Positions 38,266 to 47,272 of a stretch of 64,000 bases of DNA are shown in pieces. The notes under the pieces are model-generated. The model was given only the letters and a program-made list of their open reading frames with translations. It had not been told where the DNA came from and made no database searches. This DNA comes from Sulfitobacter sp. DSM 110093 (GTDB lineage: Bacteria; Pseudomonadota; Alphaproteobacteria; Rhodobacterales; Rhodobacteraceae): assembly GCF_022788715.1 (NCBI RefSeq), contig NZ_CP085167.1, positions 2,617,001 through 2,681,000 of the forward strand. Direction: 5' to 3'. Numbering within the stretch: the first letter of the stretch is position 1; each line of letters opens with the position of its first letter. Made by a program: the position numbers and the translations under genes.

Positions 38266-38925
38266 TTATTTCTCGATCGGCTCGCGCGCTGGCAGAATCT
38301 CTGGCAAGAAGCAGCGCAAGTAACAGGTCGATGCACGAATGCTTTCGGTCAGATAGCCTTCGGTGATGCAGCGATGCTGTGACCACGAGATAGCCCAGAT
38401 GCCATCCATGATCCCGATCGACACCCCGATGCGGTGCTCAAGATCTGGCACGGCAGAGAAGTCGAACCACCGCCTGAACTCCGCGGTGCGGATCGCTGAA
38501 AGGGAGGCATTGCCTTGCAAATCCAAAGTGCGCACTTCGGAACTTACTCCCGCCCCCATGAAAAGCCTCAGCGCGGCAGGATGGCGATTGAGGTACGCAG
38601 CCCCGTCCATCTGTCGGCGGCGGATGATCTCCTGCCAAGAGCCGGGGGGCGGGTCCAACGGCTTTTGCGCGAGTGTGGAAAGCGCCTGATGATAGCGCTG
38701 CGCCAAAGCAACAAGGATCGCGTCTTTGTTGGGGAAGAAGTGATAGATCGAGGGCAAAGGGACGCCCGCCGCCTCTGCCACTACGGCAAGGCTCATGTCG
38801 CTGTCGGGCGCTTCGGTCAAAATAATCTCTGTGGCGTCAAGGAGTTGCTGAAACCGCGCGATACCCCGCTGCCGTTGCGGCTCTCGGATCCCAGCTCGGC
38901 GTGCGACATGCGTTTCTTGATCCAT
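38266..38925 (-). CDS. TetR-family regulator upstream of the Dpp operon
   Basis: 219 residues from the ATG at 38925. HTH: RQRGIARFQQLLDATEIIL, then DMSLAVVAEAAGVPLPSIYHFFPNKDAILVALAQRY. The C-terminal domain is ligand-binding by family. It is co-directional with and 376 nt upstream of the Dpp-aminotransferase-transketolase operon and is its most likely regulator. An IS3-type element begins only 130 nt beyond its start, so its own upstream region may have been disturbed. Confidence 0.85.
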   Translation of the reverse strand: MDQETHVARRAGIREPQRQRGIARFQQLLDATEIILTEAPDSDMSLAVVAEAAGVPLPSIYHFFPNKDAILVALAQRYHQALSTLAQKPLDPPPGSWQEIIRRRQMDGAAYLNRHPAALRLFMGAGVSSEVRTLDLQGNASLSAIRTAEFRRWFDFSAVPDLEHRIGVSIGIMDGIWAISWSQHRCITEGYLTESIRASTCYLRCFLPEILPAREPIEK

Positions 38926-39115
38926 TGCGTCTCGCTTTTTGTTTATCGAATGCAATTCGATACAAAAGGCTAAGGCCCGTCGCCGAAGATTACTACATCT
39001 TTCGGTATCACTGTGGGAACTCATCCGATTAAATGCCCTGCCGTTCATTAACGTTGACCTGAGCCCCAAGTTCCTTCCAGCTCTGAGCGGAGTCCTTGGT
39101 GTTAAATCTTTGGCG

Positions 39116-39408
39116 TTAGGCCGCCACCTTGTCCGTTGCCTTTCTCTGCAAAAATTTCATCGGTGTCAGGTTGCCCAATGCTGAATGTGGTCTGCGCCAG
39201 TTGTAATCCTCCTGCCATTCTTCAAGCGTGTTGCGGGCATCGCGTAATGTTCCAAACAGCGTTTCGTTGAGACATTCGTCTCGCAGTTTGCCGTTGAAGC
39301 TTTCAATGAAGCCGTTCTGCTCAGGCTTTCCAGGCGCGATGTAATACCAATCGATGCCGGTTTCCTGAACCCATTTGAGGATCGCCATGCTGGTGAACTC
39401 AGTGCCGT
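39116..39408 (-). pseudogene. IS3 transposase OrfB, 3' part
   Basis: C-terminal portion of the DDE integrase: [20 protein letters not shown], then [23 protein letters not shown] with the catalytic Glu, and [11 protein letters not shown]. It continues the SDN of the 5' part on the far side of the IS110 insertion, so the gene is split inside the catalytic core and cannot make an active enzyme. Confidence 0.88.
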
Positions 39409-39436
39409 AACACCTTTGGAATGAAGCTGATTGAGA

Positions 39437-39486
39437 GGCTATGGCCGCCTGCGCAGCCCCAGGTAGCGCAGCAGGTGGTCATAGCC
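39437..39486 (+). ncRNA. Candidate structured RNA at the IS110 left end
   Basis: GGCTATGGCCGCCTGC (39437-39452) pairs with GCAGGTGGTCATAGCC (39471-39486), 16 bp including two G-U pairs. IS110-family elements are known to make a bridge RNA from a noncoding end. This may be part of it; the larger right-end noncoding stretch is an equal candidate location. Confidence 0.4.
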
Positions 39487-39542
39487 GGGTCTCGGGTCCC
39501 TACAGTGGTTTTGCACAAACCACACCGCAAAGGAGACCAGCT

Positions 39543-40775
39543 ATGACCAAGATTATTGTTGCACAAGATGCCCCTGTTTTGGTGGCTATCGACATCGCCA
39601 AGGCCCGGCATGAAGTTTTGATCGCTATTCCAGATAAGAAAAGGCGACGTCGCTTAACCGTTTTAAACGAACTCGCCGACTTTAATCGCCTCGTTACCGC
39701 ACTTAAGGGATACGGACGCCCAGTTCGTGTAGCGTTTGAGGCGACTGGCAATTATCACCGTGCCTTGGCGTACTATCTGGCAACTGCTGGCTTTGAGGTA
39801 AAGCTGGTGTCCTCAGTGGCTTTGGCGCGTACGCGCGAAGCCCTCAGCAACAGTTGGGATAAGAATGACCCAAAGGACGCGCAAGTGATCCTCCACATGA
39901 TGGAGATCGGGAACGTGCAATATTACCACGATCCACTGGTATGCGGCACAAACGACATCCAAGAGCTGTCCAAAACCCACGATATCGTCTCCAAGTCGAA
40001 GACTGAACTTTGGCACCGGGTGTTGACCCATTATCTGCCGCTGTACTTCCCTGAAGCGGATCGGTTTCACCGCAGCTCACGCAGTGATTGGTTCTTTGCA
40101 TTCCTTGAGCGTTATCCATCACCACATTTGATCACAGCAATGGACAAAGCCGCTTTCACCGCTGATGCTTGGGACGTCATTGGGCGCAAGGTCGCGAAAG
40201 AGCGTTTGCTTGCAGATATTTACGAGACAGCTAAGTCTTCCGTGGGATTGCCGGTTGCCCCAGATTCTGATGCGATCAGAATGTTCCGCTTGGTCCTTGG
40301 AGAAGGCCGCAGTCTCATTGCGCAACGTAATCAAATTGAAGATCGCGCCGTCGCGCTTCTCAAGGATCTACCTGACTATCAGTTGCTGACATCAATACCT
40401 GGGATCGGCCCGATTAACGCTCTGACCATCCTCGCAGAAGCTGGCGACTTGCGCCGTTTTGGACATCATCGGCAGTTCTTGAAGTTCTGCGGCATGGACT
40501 TGGCAACCATTCAGTCGGGCACATTCCGGGGCCAAACCAAGCTGTCAAAATACGGGAATGCCCGCTTGCGCCGCACCCTATGGATGGCTGGCCAGGTTGC
40601 CATACTGCAGCGCACCAACAGCTTCCGGGATAAGTTCGAGCGCTACATCGCCAAGGACCGACAAAACACCCATTTGCGTCGAAAGGCGTATTCCGCAATC
40701 GCCGCCAAGATGGCCCGTACGGTTCACGGGATTATCAAACATGGCGAGCCCTATCGCCCTTTCTTTGAGGGGTGA
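39543..40775 (+). CDS. IS110-family transposase (DEDD recombinase)
   Basis: 410 residues from the ATG at 39543 behind AAGGAG. The RuvC-like DEDD domain: VAIDIAKARHEV, FEATGNYHRALAYYLA, NDPKDAQVI. The C-terminal Tnp domain has LLTSIPGIGPINALTILAEAG and TKLSKYGNARLRRTLWMAG. Length and organisation are normal, so it may be active. These enzymes insert circular elements at a target chosen by a bridge RNA and leave little or no duplication. It lies inside the IS3 transposase gene. Confidence 0.93.
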   Translation: MTKIIVAQDAPVLVAIDIAKARHEVLIAIPDKKRRRRLTVLNELADFNRLVTALKGYGRPVRVAFEATGNYHRALAYYLATAGFEVKLVSSVALARTREALSNSWDKNDPKDAQVILHMMEIGNVQYYHDPLVCGTNDIQELSKTHDIVSKSKTELWHRVLTHYLPLYFPEADRFHRSSRSDWFFAFLERYPSPHLITAMDKAAFTADAWDVIGRKVAKERLLADIYETAKSSVGLPVAPDSDAIRMFRLVLGEGRSLIAQRNQIEDRAVALLKDLPDYQLLTSIPGIGPINALTILAEAGDLRRFGHHRQFLKFCGMDLATIQSGTFRGQTKLSKYGNARLRRTLWMAGQVAILQRTNSFRDKFERYIAKDRQNTHLRRKAYSAIAAKMARTVHGIIKHGEPYRPFFEG

Positions 40776-41037
40776 TCGATCGCAGAAGGACCTTTCTCTG
40801 TAGGTGCCGTGGAGGCAGGTAACTGACCTCGTAGATAATGTTCAGGCCTTCTGTGTTAGCGACCCGATGATCTCGTCTTAAGGACGGTGAGAGCCGCAAA
40901 AGCGTACTCTGTGTTTGTTATGGGAGAGACTGTCGTTGACAAAAAGCCGAACTGAGGCATTCTCTGAACGTGTCGAGGCACCTCGATACGACAATGACCT
41001 GATGCCAAATCAGCCAGTTATTCCGCGCATAGGACGT

Positions 41038-41621
41038 TGTCCGATACAATCGTCTCTGGCATGCCCCGCTCAGCGATCACACGGTTCAGTTCTCTGGCAA
41101 CCCTTTGTCCCGACAATGATGTGTCCGCGACCAGCACCAAGTTCTCGCGACTGAAGTCATCGACGACGGCCAGAATGCGAAAACGGCGACCGTCTGTCAG
41201 CGCGTCAGACACGAAATCTAAGCTCCGACTTTGGTTTGGGCCATCGGGTGGGACCATCGGCTTTCTCGTGCCCAACGCACGCTTCCTGCAACCTCTGTGC
41301 CGCACCTGAAGCTTCTCTTCGGTATAGATGCGCCTCACCTTTTTGTGCCCTCTCATGCATGTAAACATGCACTGCCGGGTGACAGTTCACCGCAAAACCT
41401 TCCCGTGCAATCATCACATGGACACGACGACACCCAAACCGCCGCCGTTCTCTGGCTACCCGTTTGATCACATCGCGCAGCTCAGTGTCATCGCCACGGC
41501 GCGTCAGGTATCGCACCGACGACCGATCAACTTGCAGCGTATCGCACGGCCGTCGCTGGCTGACCTGATGGACCTCTATCAAGTGCGCCACCGCTTTCCG
41601 CTTCCCGGCGGGCGTCACCAC
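41038..41621 (-). pseudogene. IS3 transposase OrfB, 5' part with frameshift
   Basis: Starts VTPAGKRKAVAHLIEVHQVSQRRPCDTLQVDRSSVRY and reaches FGCRRVHVMIAREGFAVN in one frame. From about 41370 downward the family sequence continues in another frame (VRRIYTEEKLQVRHRG, SLDFVSDALTDGRRFRILAVVDDFSRENL, ETIVSDN). So besides the IS110 insertion, orfB also carries a frameshift near 41330-41370. The first catalytic Asp (VVDDFSREN) is present. Confidence 0.82.
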
Positions 41622-41878
41622 TTTCTTGAATTGATGTCTCGGAGCATGGCGTTGTCGAGCATCTGTTCGGCCAACAGCTTCTTCAGCTTACCGTTCTCGT
41701 CCTCCAAAGCCCTTAATCGCTTCGCATCAGAAGGCTCCATTCCGCCATACTTCGATTTGTATTTGTAGAACGTCGCCGAGCTGATCCCATGCCGCCGACA
41801 TACATCGGCGGTCTTCTCTCCAGCTTCCTGTTCTTTGATCATCGCAATGATCTGCTCGTCTGTGAATCTTGCCTTCAT
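41615..41878 (-). CDS. IS3 OrfA (HTH subunit)
   Basis: 87 residues: FTDEQIIAMIKEQEAGEKTADVCRRHGISSATFYKYKSKYGG, the OrfA helix-turn-helix, then a leucine-zipper-like helix RALEDENGKLKKLLAEQMLD. Intact. It overlaps the start of orfB, as needed for the OrfAB fusion by frameshifting, but orfB is broken, so the element should be dead unless helped in trans. Confidence 0.88.
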   Translation of the reverse strand: MKARFTDEQIIAMIKEQEAGEKTADVCRRHGISSATFYKYKSKYGGMEPSDAKRLRALEDENGKLKKLLAEQMLDNAMLRDINSRKW

Positions 41879-42042
41879 TGAGCCGTCCTTTTGTTGGGCG
41901 GACTCTACACAAATCTGGAAGAATTTTAGGGGCTCAGGTCAGCAACTCTCGACAAACATTGGAAGGCATGAGCTCCTCCTATAGAAATTATCTGGTCAGA
42001 TTTCATCACATGTTCTCTGGGCTCGCGTCCAGTTTCTCTCTG

Positions 42043-42239
42043 TCAATGTAAGTGCAGTCGGTTGATCACCTGGTCCACAGAATCCAGCATCCTCGCGACT
42101 GACCTTAGGCTCATGAGCTGTGGAGCCTTGATAGCCTTAATGACTTCCTTAACTGCATCAACGGCTTCGGGCGGGAGGTTCCTATCGGCGCCCAAGCGAT
42201 CCGCAAATCCAAGCAGATGCTCCAGTGAAAGCGGAGGGA
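42043..42239 (-). pseudogene. C-terminal remnant of an unknown gene cut by the IS21 element
   Basis: The frame ends at 42043 and reads back into the IS21 end. The 65 or so residues outside the IS (LEHLLGFADRLGADRNLPP, then VIKAIKAPQLMSLRSVARML) look like real helical protein. I do not recognise the family and find no continuation on the far side of IS21 at 44730. Confidence 0.4.
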
Positions 42240-42352
42240 TGTAGATTTCCACGCAGAAGTGAGCCGGGTGAGCAGATAATTTCCACTGAGATTTGAGCCA
42301 TGTGACCTTTCCTCCAGCGCGATGCGCAATGGGGGACATCGGAGTGATACAC

Positions 42353-43872
42353 ATGGGACTTTTGAACATCATTCGACGTATGGCACTGCGCGAGAAACTA
42401 TCGACCCGCGAGATCGCGCGTCGCACGGGGATGTCGCGCAACACCATCACCAAATATTTGAACGCGGGCACGATCGAGCCGCAGTTCACGACGCCGGAGC
42501 GGCAAAGTAAGCTCGATCCGTTCGCCGACAAGCTGACCGGGTGGCTGAAGACGGAGGCTGGCAAGTCGCGCAAGCTGAAGCAATTGCATGCCGATCTGAT
42601 GGTTCTCGGATTTGACGGGTCCTACGGCCGGGTTGCGGCTTTTGCGCGTGAGTGGCGGGCCGATCGGCAACGGGATCAGCAGACGACGGGGCGCGGCACC
42701 TTTGTGCCGCTTTCGTTCCGCCCGGGCGAGGCGTTCCAGTTCGACTGGAGCGAGGATTTTGCCGTTCTGGGTGGTGAGCGCACGAAGCTGCAAGTCGCCC
42801 ACATCAAGCTGTCGCACAGCCGTGCCTTTCTGGTCCGAGCCTATCTGCTACAAACGCACGAGATGCTGTTCGACGCTCATTGGCATGGGTTCCGGGTCTT
42901 CGGTGGCATCCCGGGGCGCGGGATTTACGACAATATGAAGACGGCAGTCGATCGCGTCGGTCGCGGAAAGGAGCGACAGGTCAACATGCGCTTTCTCGCA
43001 ATGGCGAACCACTATGTATTTGAGCCAGCGTTCTGCAATCCGGCCGCAGGCTGGGAGAAGGGGCAGGTCGAGAAGAACGTGCAGGATTCCCGACATCGAC
43101 TGTGGCAACCCATGCCGGACTTCCCCGATCTTGCGGCTCTGAACGACTGGCTGGAACAGCAGTGTGTCGTATTATGGGGTAAGATCCCGCACGCAGCATT
43201 ACCCGGGAGCGTTGCTGACGTTTGGGCCGCCGAACAAGCAGCTCTGATGCCATTACCACCCGCATTCGATGGCTTTGTCGAGCATAGCAAGCGGGTATCG
43301 CCGACCTGTCTGATCAGCTTTGAACGCAATCGCTACAGCGTTCCAGCGTCATTTGCGAACCGCCGGTGAGCTTGCGGGTTTATCCTGAACGTCTGGTGAT
43401 CGCCGCCGAAGGACAGATCCTGTGCGAACATACGCGGGTGATCCAGCGCAGCCACCAATTGCCACCACGCACGATTTACAACTGGCGGCATTACCTGGCC
43501 GTTCTCCAGCGCAAGCCCGGTGCCTTGCGGAACGGTGCCCCCTTTTCCGAATTCCCTCCAGCCCTCAAGCAGCTGCAAGATCTCATGTTGCGTCGCCCCG
43601 GCGGTGACCGGGAGATGGTCGACATCTTGGCGCTGGTTCTGCATCACGACGAACAGGCTGTGCTGGCCGCCGTGGAAATGGCCCTGGCTGAAGGTGTCGC
43701 GACCAAGACCCATGTGCTGAACCTTCTGCACCGTCTTATCGACGGAAAGACGATCTGCGGGCCCGATATCGATACGCCGCAGGCGCTGATCCTTCAGCGC
43801 GAACCAGAAGCCAATGTCGAACGCTATGATGGCCTGCGGACCCGGACCGCCGGAGGTCATCATGCGTCATGA
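42353..43872 (+). pseudogene. istA: IS21 transposase IstA with a frameshift
   Basis: From the ATG at 42353: HTH REKLSTREIARRTGMSRNTITKYLNAG, then DDE core FQFDWSEDFAVLGGERTKLQVAHIKLSHSRAF and GIPGRGIYDNMKTAVDRVG. The first frame stops at 43367 right after VPASFANRR. The family sequence resumes in the next frame as VSLRVYPERLVIAAEGQIL and runs to 43872. One base has been lost within the GC-rich run at 43361-43366. Corrected, it would be about 506 residues, normal for IstA. No slippery sequence is present, so I read it as an inactivating deletion (or a sequencing error). Confidence 0.85.
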
Positions 43873-44656
43873 TCCCGCCAGCGGCGCCATCATCATCATG
43901 CTCCGCAGCCTGAAGATGCACGGCATGGCGCAAGCTGTCACCGACCTCATGGAACAAGGCGCACCAGCATTCGACGCTGCGGTGCCGATGCTTGCCCAGT
44001 TGTTGAAGGCTGAGGTCGCAGAACGGGAGGTGCGCTCCATTGCATATCACATGAAGGCCGCACGCTTCCCGGCTTATAAAGATCTGTCAGGCTTCGACTT
44101 TGCGGCCAGTGAGATCAACGAGGCCACTGTAAGGCAGCTGCATCGCTGCGAGTTCATGGATGGTGCCCAGAACGTTGTGCTGATCGGTGGCCCCGGCACC
44201 GGCAAAACGCATGTCGCGACAGCCCTTGGCGTGCAGGCTGTCGAACATCACCGCCGCAAGGTTCGCTTCTTTTCGACCATCGAGCTCGTCAACACGCTCG
44301 AGCAAGAGAAGGCAAAAGGCAAAGCTGGGCATCTTGCCGAAAGCCTCGTCCGCCTGGATCTCGTGATCCTGGACGAACTTGGCTACCTGCCGTTCAGTGC
44401 ATCAGGCGGCGCGCTGCTCTTCCATCTGCTCAGCAAACTCTACGAGCGCACCAGCGTCGTCATCACCACGAACCTGAGCTTCAGCGAATGGGCTACCGTC
44501 TTCGGCGATCCTAAGATGACGACCGCACTCCTCGACCGCCTAACCCACCGTTGCCACATCTTGGAGACCGGAAACGATAGCTTCCGCTTCAAAGCCAGTG
44601 CAGCCGTAGCGGCGCAGAAAAAGAGGGAGGACAATCATGCATTGACCAGAGCCTGA
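43862..44656 (+). CDS. istB: IS21 helper ATPase IstB
   Basis: 264 residues from the ATG at 43862, overlapping the end of istA. AAA+ motifs: Walker [10 protein letters not shown], Walker [14 protein letters not shown], and [32 protein letters not shown] near the end. IstB assembles on target DNA and brings in IstA. Intact, unlike istA. Confidence 0.93.
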   Translation: MRHDPASGAIIIMLRSLKMHGMAQAVTDLMEQGAPAFDAAVPMLAQLLKAEVAEREVRSIAYHMKAARFPAYKDLSGFDFAASEINEATVRQLHRCEFMDGAQNVVLIGGPGTGKTHVATALGVQAVEHHRRKVRFFSTIELVNTLEQEKAKGKAGHLAESLVRLDLVILDELGYLPFSASGGALLFHLLSKLYERTSVVITTNLSFSEWATVFGDPKMTTALLDRLTHRCHILETGNDSFRFKASAAVAAQKKREDNHALTRA

Positions 44657-44969
44657 CACCCGAAACATAACTTAAAGGTGGCTCACTTCTCGATGGAAAA
44701 CCCGGCTCACTTCTGCGTGGAAATCTACACCCCAAGATGAAAGATAGTGATTACGTGACCATCAACTTCATTCGTATTGTTGCCGAATAATACCCTTTGG
44801 CATTCTGGGCTTGTTATGGCTGATCGTTATACTCATGTGACTTCGTCTTAGTTATTCTTTGTGAGTGGGGAACTCATTAGGCCCAGTCACAAATCAAGTC
44901 TCTCGGATGGAGAATCCGTCATTTTGCCCAGACACCTGCTACAGTTCTGTAGCAACCTAAGCTCAGGAC

Positions 44970-45727
44970 TCATAGCCAGTAGATGACAGTGGCGGCGAGA
45001 GCGATGGCTGAGAGGAAGACCTTTGGGCATCGGTCGTAGCGAGTGGCAACGCGCCGCCAGTCCTTGAGTCTGCCGAACATGATCTCGATCCGATTGCGGC
45101 GTTTGTATCTGCGCTTGTCATACTTCACCGTCGCCTTCCGCTGTTTTCGTCCGGGGATGCAGGCGTGTATCCCCTTGTCTTTTAATGCTTCTCTGAACCA
45201 GTCGGCGTCGTAGCCGCGATCGCCGAGCAGCCAATCGACATCCGGAAGACTATCGCAAAGCGCTCGCGCACCTATGTAGTCGCTCACCTGTCCTGCCGTT
45301 ACGAACAGGTTGAGTGGGCGCCCCCGGCTATCGCAGATTGCATGAAGTTTGGTGTTCATGCCGCCTTTGGTTCGTCCAATAAGACGTCCACGCCCCCCTT
45401 TTTGACGCCCAAACTGGACGCTGCGCGATGAGCCTTCAGGTAGGTAGCATCGATCATCACGGTATTCTTTTCGCTGTGCTCGGCAGCCAGTCCCACCATC
45501 ATCTGTGCGAAAATGCCTTTGTCGCTCCAACGCTTCCAACGGTTATAGAGCGTCTTGTGGGGGCCATACTCCTTAGGCGCATCTCGCCATCGCAAACCAT
45601 TGCGATTGATGAAAATAATCCCGCTTAAAACCCGCCGATCATCGACACGTGGTTTGCCATGGGATTTCGGAAAGTAGGGCTCCAGCCGCGCCATCTGCGC
45701 ATCGTTCAGCCAGAAAAGATCAGACAT
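44970..45727 (-). CDS. IS5/IS427-type transposase made by frameshift of two ORFs
   Basis: ORF1 (45727-45356) carries the DUF4096-like start LFWLNDAQMARLEPYFPKSHG and the first Asp in NTVMIDATYLKAHRAASS. ORF2 (ending 44970) carries GRTKGGMNTKLHAICDSRGRPLNLFVTAGQ, LLGDRGYDADWFREAL with the second Asp, and RRNRIEIMFGRLKDWRRVATRYDR with the Glu. The frames join at AAAAA-GGGGGG on the coding strand (45393-45403): ORF1 reads V-K-K-G-G, ORF2 reads Q-K-G-G-R. A -1 slip gives a full-length enzyme, as is known for the IS427 group. Likely functional. Confidence 0.88.
45393..45403 (-). other. Slippery frameshift site in the IS5-type transposase
   Basis: Five A followed by six G on the coding strand, where the two transposase frames meet; a -1 slip joins them. 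Confidence 0.65.
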
Positions 45728-45817
45728 ATCACCGCTCCGTTTTCGGACGGTGAATCATGCGGCTCCGCGATAATCAATGGGTCCTGAGCCTTCTGTATCT
45801 CAGTTTTGCTATGTTGC

Positions 45818-45853
45818 CCCCGTCAGCCGCCTTGGCCGAGGTCGCTGACGGGG
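45818..45853 (+). ncRNA. Candidate structured RNA upstream of the second IS110 transposase
   Basis: CCCCGTCAGC (45818-45827) pairs perfectly with GCTGACGGGG (45844-45853), with a small inner CCT/AGG pairing. It occupies the same position relative to its transposase as the hairpin of the first IS110 element, so it may be the 5' stem of a bridge RNA. Confidence 0.4.
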
Positions 45854-45977
45854 CGGTGTATGGCGTCTGAGCCTTGTGGGTTTGACCACGTTTGCTAGCG
45901 AGCCAGCGCCGTCTCTCTTCATCATCTCGAACAGTTGAATGTGGCCAATCAGGACCACGGACCAGAAGGAAGAGAAC

Positions 45978-46937
45978 ATGGATAAGTTAACACACTCTGC
46001 GATCATCGGCACAGATGTCAGCCGCGATTGGCTGGATATTCACTGCCTGCCAGGCGGACAGCGACAGCGCCTGCCCAACACTGAGGAAGGCCACGCGCAG
46101 ATTGCCGACCTGGCGGCTTCACTCAACGCGCTTGTGTGCTTTGAGGCGACTGGTGGGCAAGAATGGCGCTTGTGGTCTGCTCTGGATGCCGCAGCAATCG
46201 CGACACGGCAATTGCCACCCGCTCAGATCAAAGCCTTCGCCGCCAGCCGTGGCACACGCGCCAAGACGGACCGGATCGACGCGGAGCTTATCGCGCGGTT
46301 CATGGTCTTCAGACCTGATGCCGGGCGCAACCTGCCGCACGAAAAGATACGCGTTCTCAGAGCCTTGGTATCAAAACGCGGTCAGCTCGTGGAAACGCGG
46401 AAGCGACTTCTGGCGCAGGTCAAGGCGCATGGGAAGTTGGGGTCGTCTGACATATTTGCGAGTATGGATGATGAGTTGAAAACCCTTCTCGACCACCAAA
46501 TAGCAGACCTTGAGGCTCAGATCGAACAGGCCATTGCGGCGGATGAAACGCTTGCCAAAACCGCCAACATCTTGCGCTCCGTTCCTGGCATTGGCCCTGT
46601 CGCCAGCACCATGTTGATCGCCGAGATGCCCGAACTCGGCCAAATCTCAGGCGAGCAGGCCGCAGCGCTCACGGGCCTTGCCCCCATTGCCCACGACAGC
46701 GGCGCGATGCGCGGCAAGCGTGCAATTGCCGGTGGTCGACGACTGCTTCGGCATGTCATGTTCCAAGCTGCCCTCGTTGCCAGCCATCACAACCCAGTCC
46801 TCAGAATCTTCGCCGATCGACTGCGCAACGCCGGAAAATCACACAAGGTTATCATCACAGCCGTTGCGCGAAAACTCGTCACAATCGTCAATGCGCTCGT
46901 GAAAGCAGATCAGAAATGGCGCACTCAGAGCGCTTGA
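45978..46937 (+). CDS. IS110-family transposase (second, short type)
   Basis: 319 residues from the ATG at 45978 behind GAAGGAAGAG. DEDD domain: IGTDVSRDWLDIHCLPGG, CFEATGGQEWRLW, KTDRIDAELIARFM. Tnp domain: ILRSVPGIGPVASTMLIAEMPELG and GKRAIAGGRRLLRHVMFQAAL. About 90 residues shorter than the transposase at 39543 and clearly a different subgroup. Element ends are not certain: the left end lies close to 45790, the right end somewhere after 46937. Confidence 0.92.
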   Translation: MDKLTHSAIIGTDVSRDWLDIHCLPGGQRQRLPNTEEGHAQIADLAASLNALVCFEATGGQEWRLWSALDAAAIATRQLPPAQIKAFAASRGTRAKTDRIDAELIARFMVFRPDAGRNLPHEKIRVLRALVSKRGQLVETRKRLLAQVKAHGKLGSSDIFASMDDELKTLLDHQIADLEAQIEQAIAADETLAKTANILRSVPGIGPVASTMLIAEMPELGQISGEQAAALTGLAPIAHDSGAMRGKRAIAGGRRLLRHVMFQAALVASHHNPVLRIFADRLRNAGKSHKVIITAVARKLVTIVNALVKADQKWRTQSA

Positions 46938-47272
46938 GAAATACAGTTGCTAGCAGTTCGCAATGAACTGATTATTGGCTGAGCGCCGATTGCAATCATC
47001 GATTTAGATGCAGAGAAATGGCGCTTTGTCCCGCAATGTGTGAATTCACACATCATCAGATCTTGCGGTTGCAGCGAATGACCGGTTCGACGGGCCGCAG
47101 CGCAGCATTTAATGACCCCGGCGGACGGCGGCTTTGGGCCGAAATCCACGGGAGGGACTCTGGCCCCATCCTCGAGAATCCAGCGGCACACTGACCTATA
47201 GGCTGGACGAACTGTCTTGCAAATCGGGGCATTTGACATATCTGGGCTGGAACATCAGCAATCCAGCCGACA
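46938..47272. other. IS110 right flank and tniQ leader
   Basis: No gene supported. The first part should hold the right end of the IS110-type element; the second part leads into tniQ. An in-frame TGA near 47234 bounds the tniQ reading frame. Confidence 0.4.

Larger units (their letters stand above)
39409..41037 (+). mobile_element. IS110-family element inserted in the IS3 transposase gene
   Basis: Bounds come from reconstructing the target: left junction GCCGT (ending 39408), right junction GTTGTCC (from 41036). Deleting 39409-41037 restores GCCGTTGTCC and the reading frame SDN-GTE of IS3 orfB. A GT dinucleotide is present at both ends, fitting the short shared core of IS110-type insertion. 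Length about 1629 bp: 134 bp before the transposase gene and about 262 bp after it. Confidence 0.85.
39055..41941 (-). mobile_element. IS3-family element, interrupted by an IS110-type element
   Basis: Terminal inverted repeats are perfect over 13 bp: TGACCTGAGCCCC at 39055-39067 and its complement at 41929-41941. Removing the nested IS110 element (39409-41037) leaves about 1258 bp, a normal IS3-family size. Two overlapping transposase frames, orfA and a broken orfB, lie on the minus strand. No target-site duplication is visible (left flank AACGT, right flank GCAAC), so a flank may have been lost or recombined. Confidence 0.88.
42240..44729 (+). mobile_element. IS21-family element
   Basis: Inverted terminal repeats of about 30 bp, starting TGTAGATTTCCACGCAGAAG at 42240 and ending in its complement at 44729. 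The shared GAAGTGAGCC core recurs just inside the right end, as the multiple terminal repeats of IS21 elements do. About 2490 bp, with istA and istB. No direct repeat of the target is visible at the two flanks. Confidence 0.88.
44961..45790 (-). mobile_element. IS5-family (IS427-like) element
   Basis: Imperfect terminal repeats: GCTCAGGACTCAT at the left (44961) against GGCTCAGGACCCAT read from the right end (45790). About 830 bp, the compact size of this group, with two overlapping transposase frames. It abuts the second IS110-type element. Confidence 0.82.

Noticed and set aside
42043..42573. 176-codon minus-strand frame as one gene
   Set aside because: It fuses IS21 antisense sequence with outside sequence across the element end at 42240. 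Only the part below 42240 could be a real gene fragment.
44937..44954. Inverted repeat TGCTACAG-TT-CTGTAGCA
   Set aside because: A perfect 8-bp dyad, but it lies in gene-free sequence between IS21 and the IS5-type element with no gene to regulate; too short to call a terminator or recombination site.
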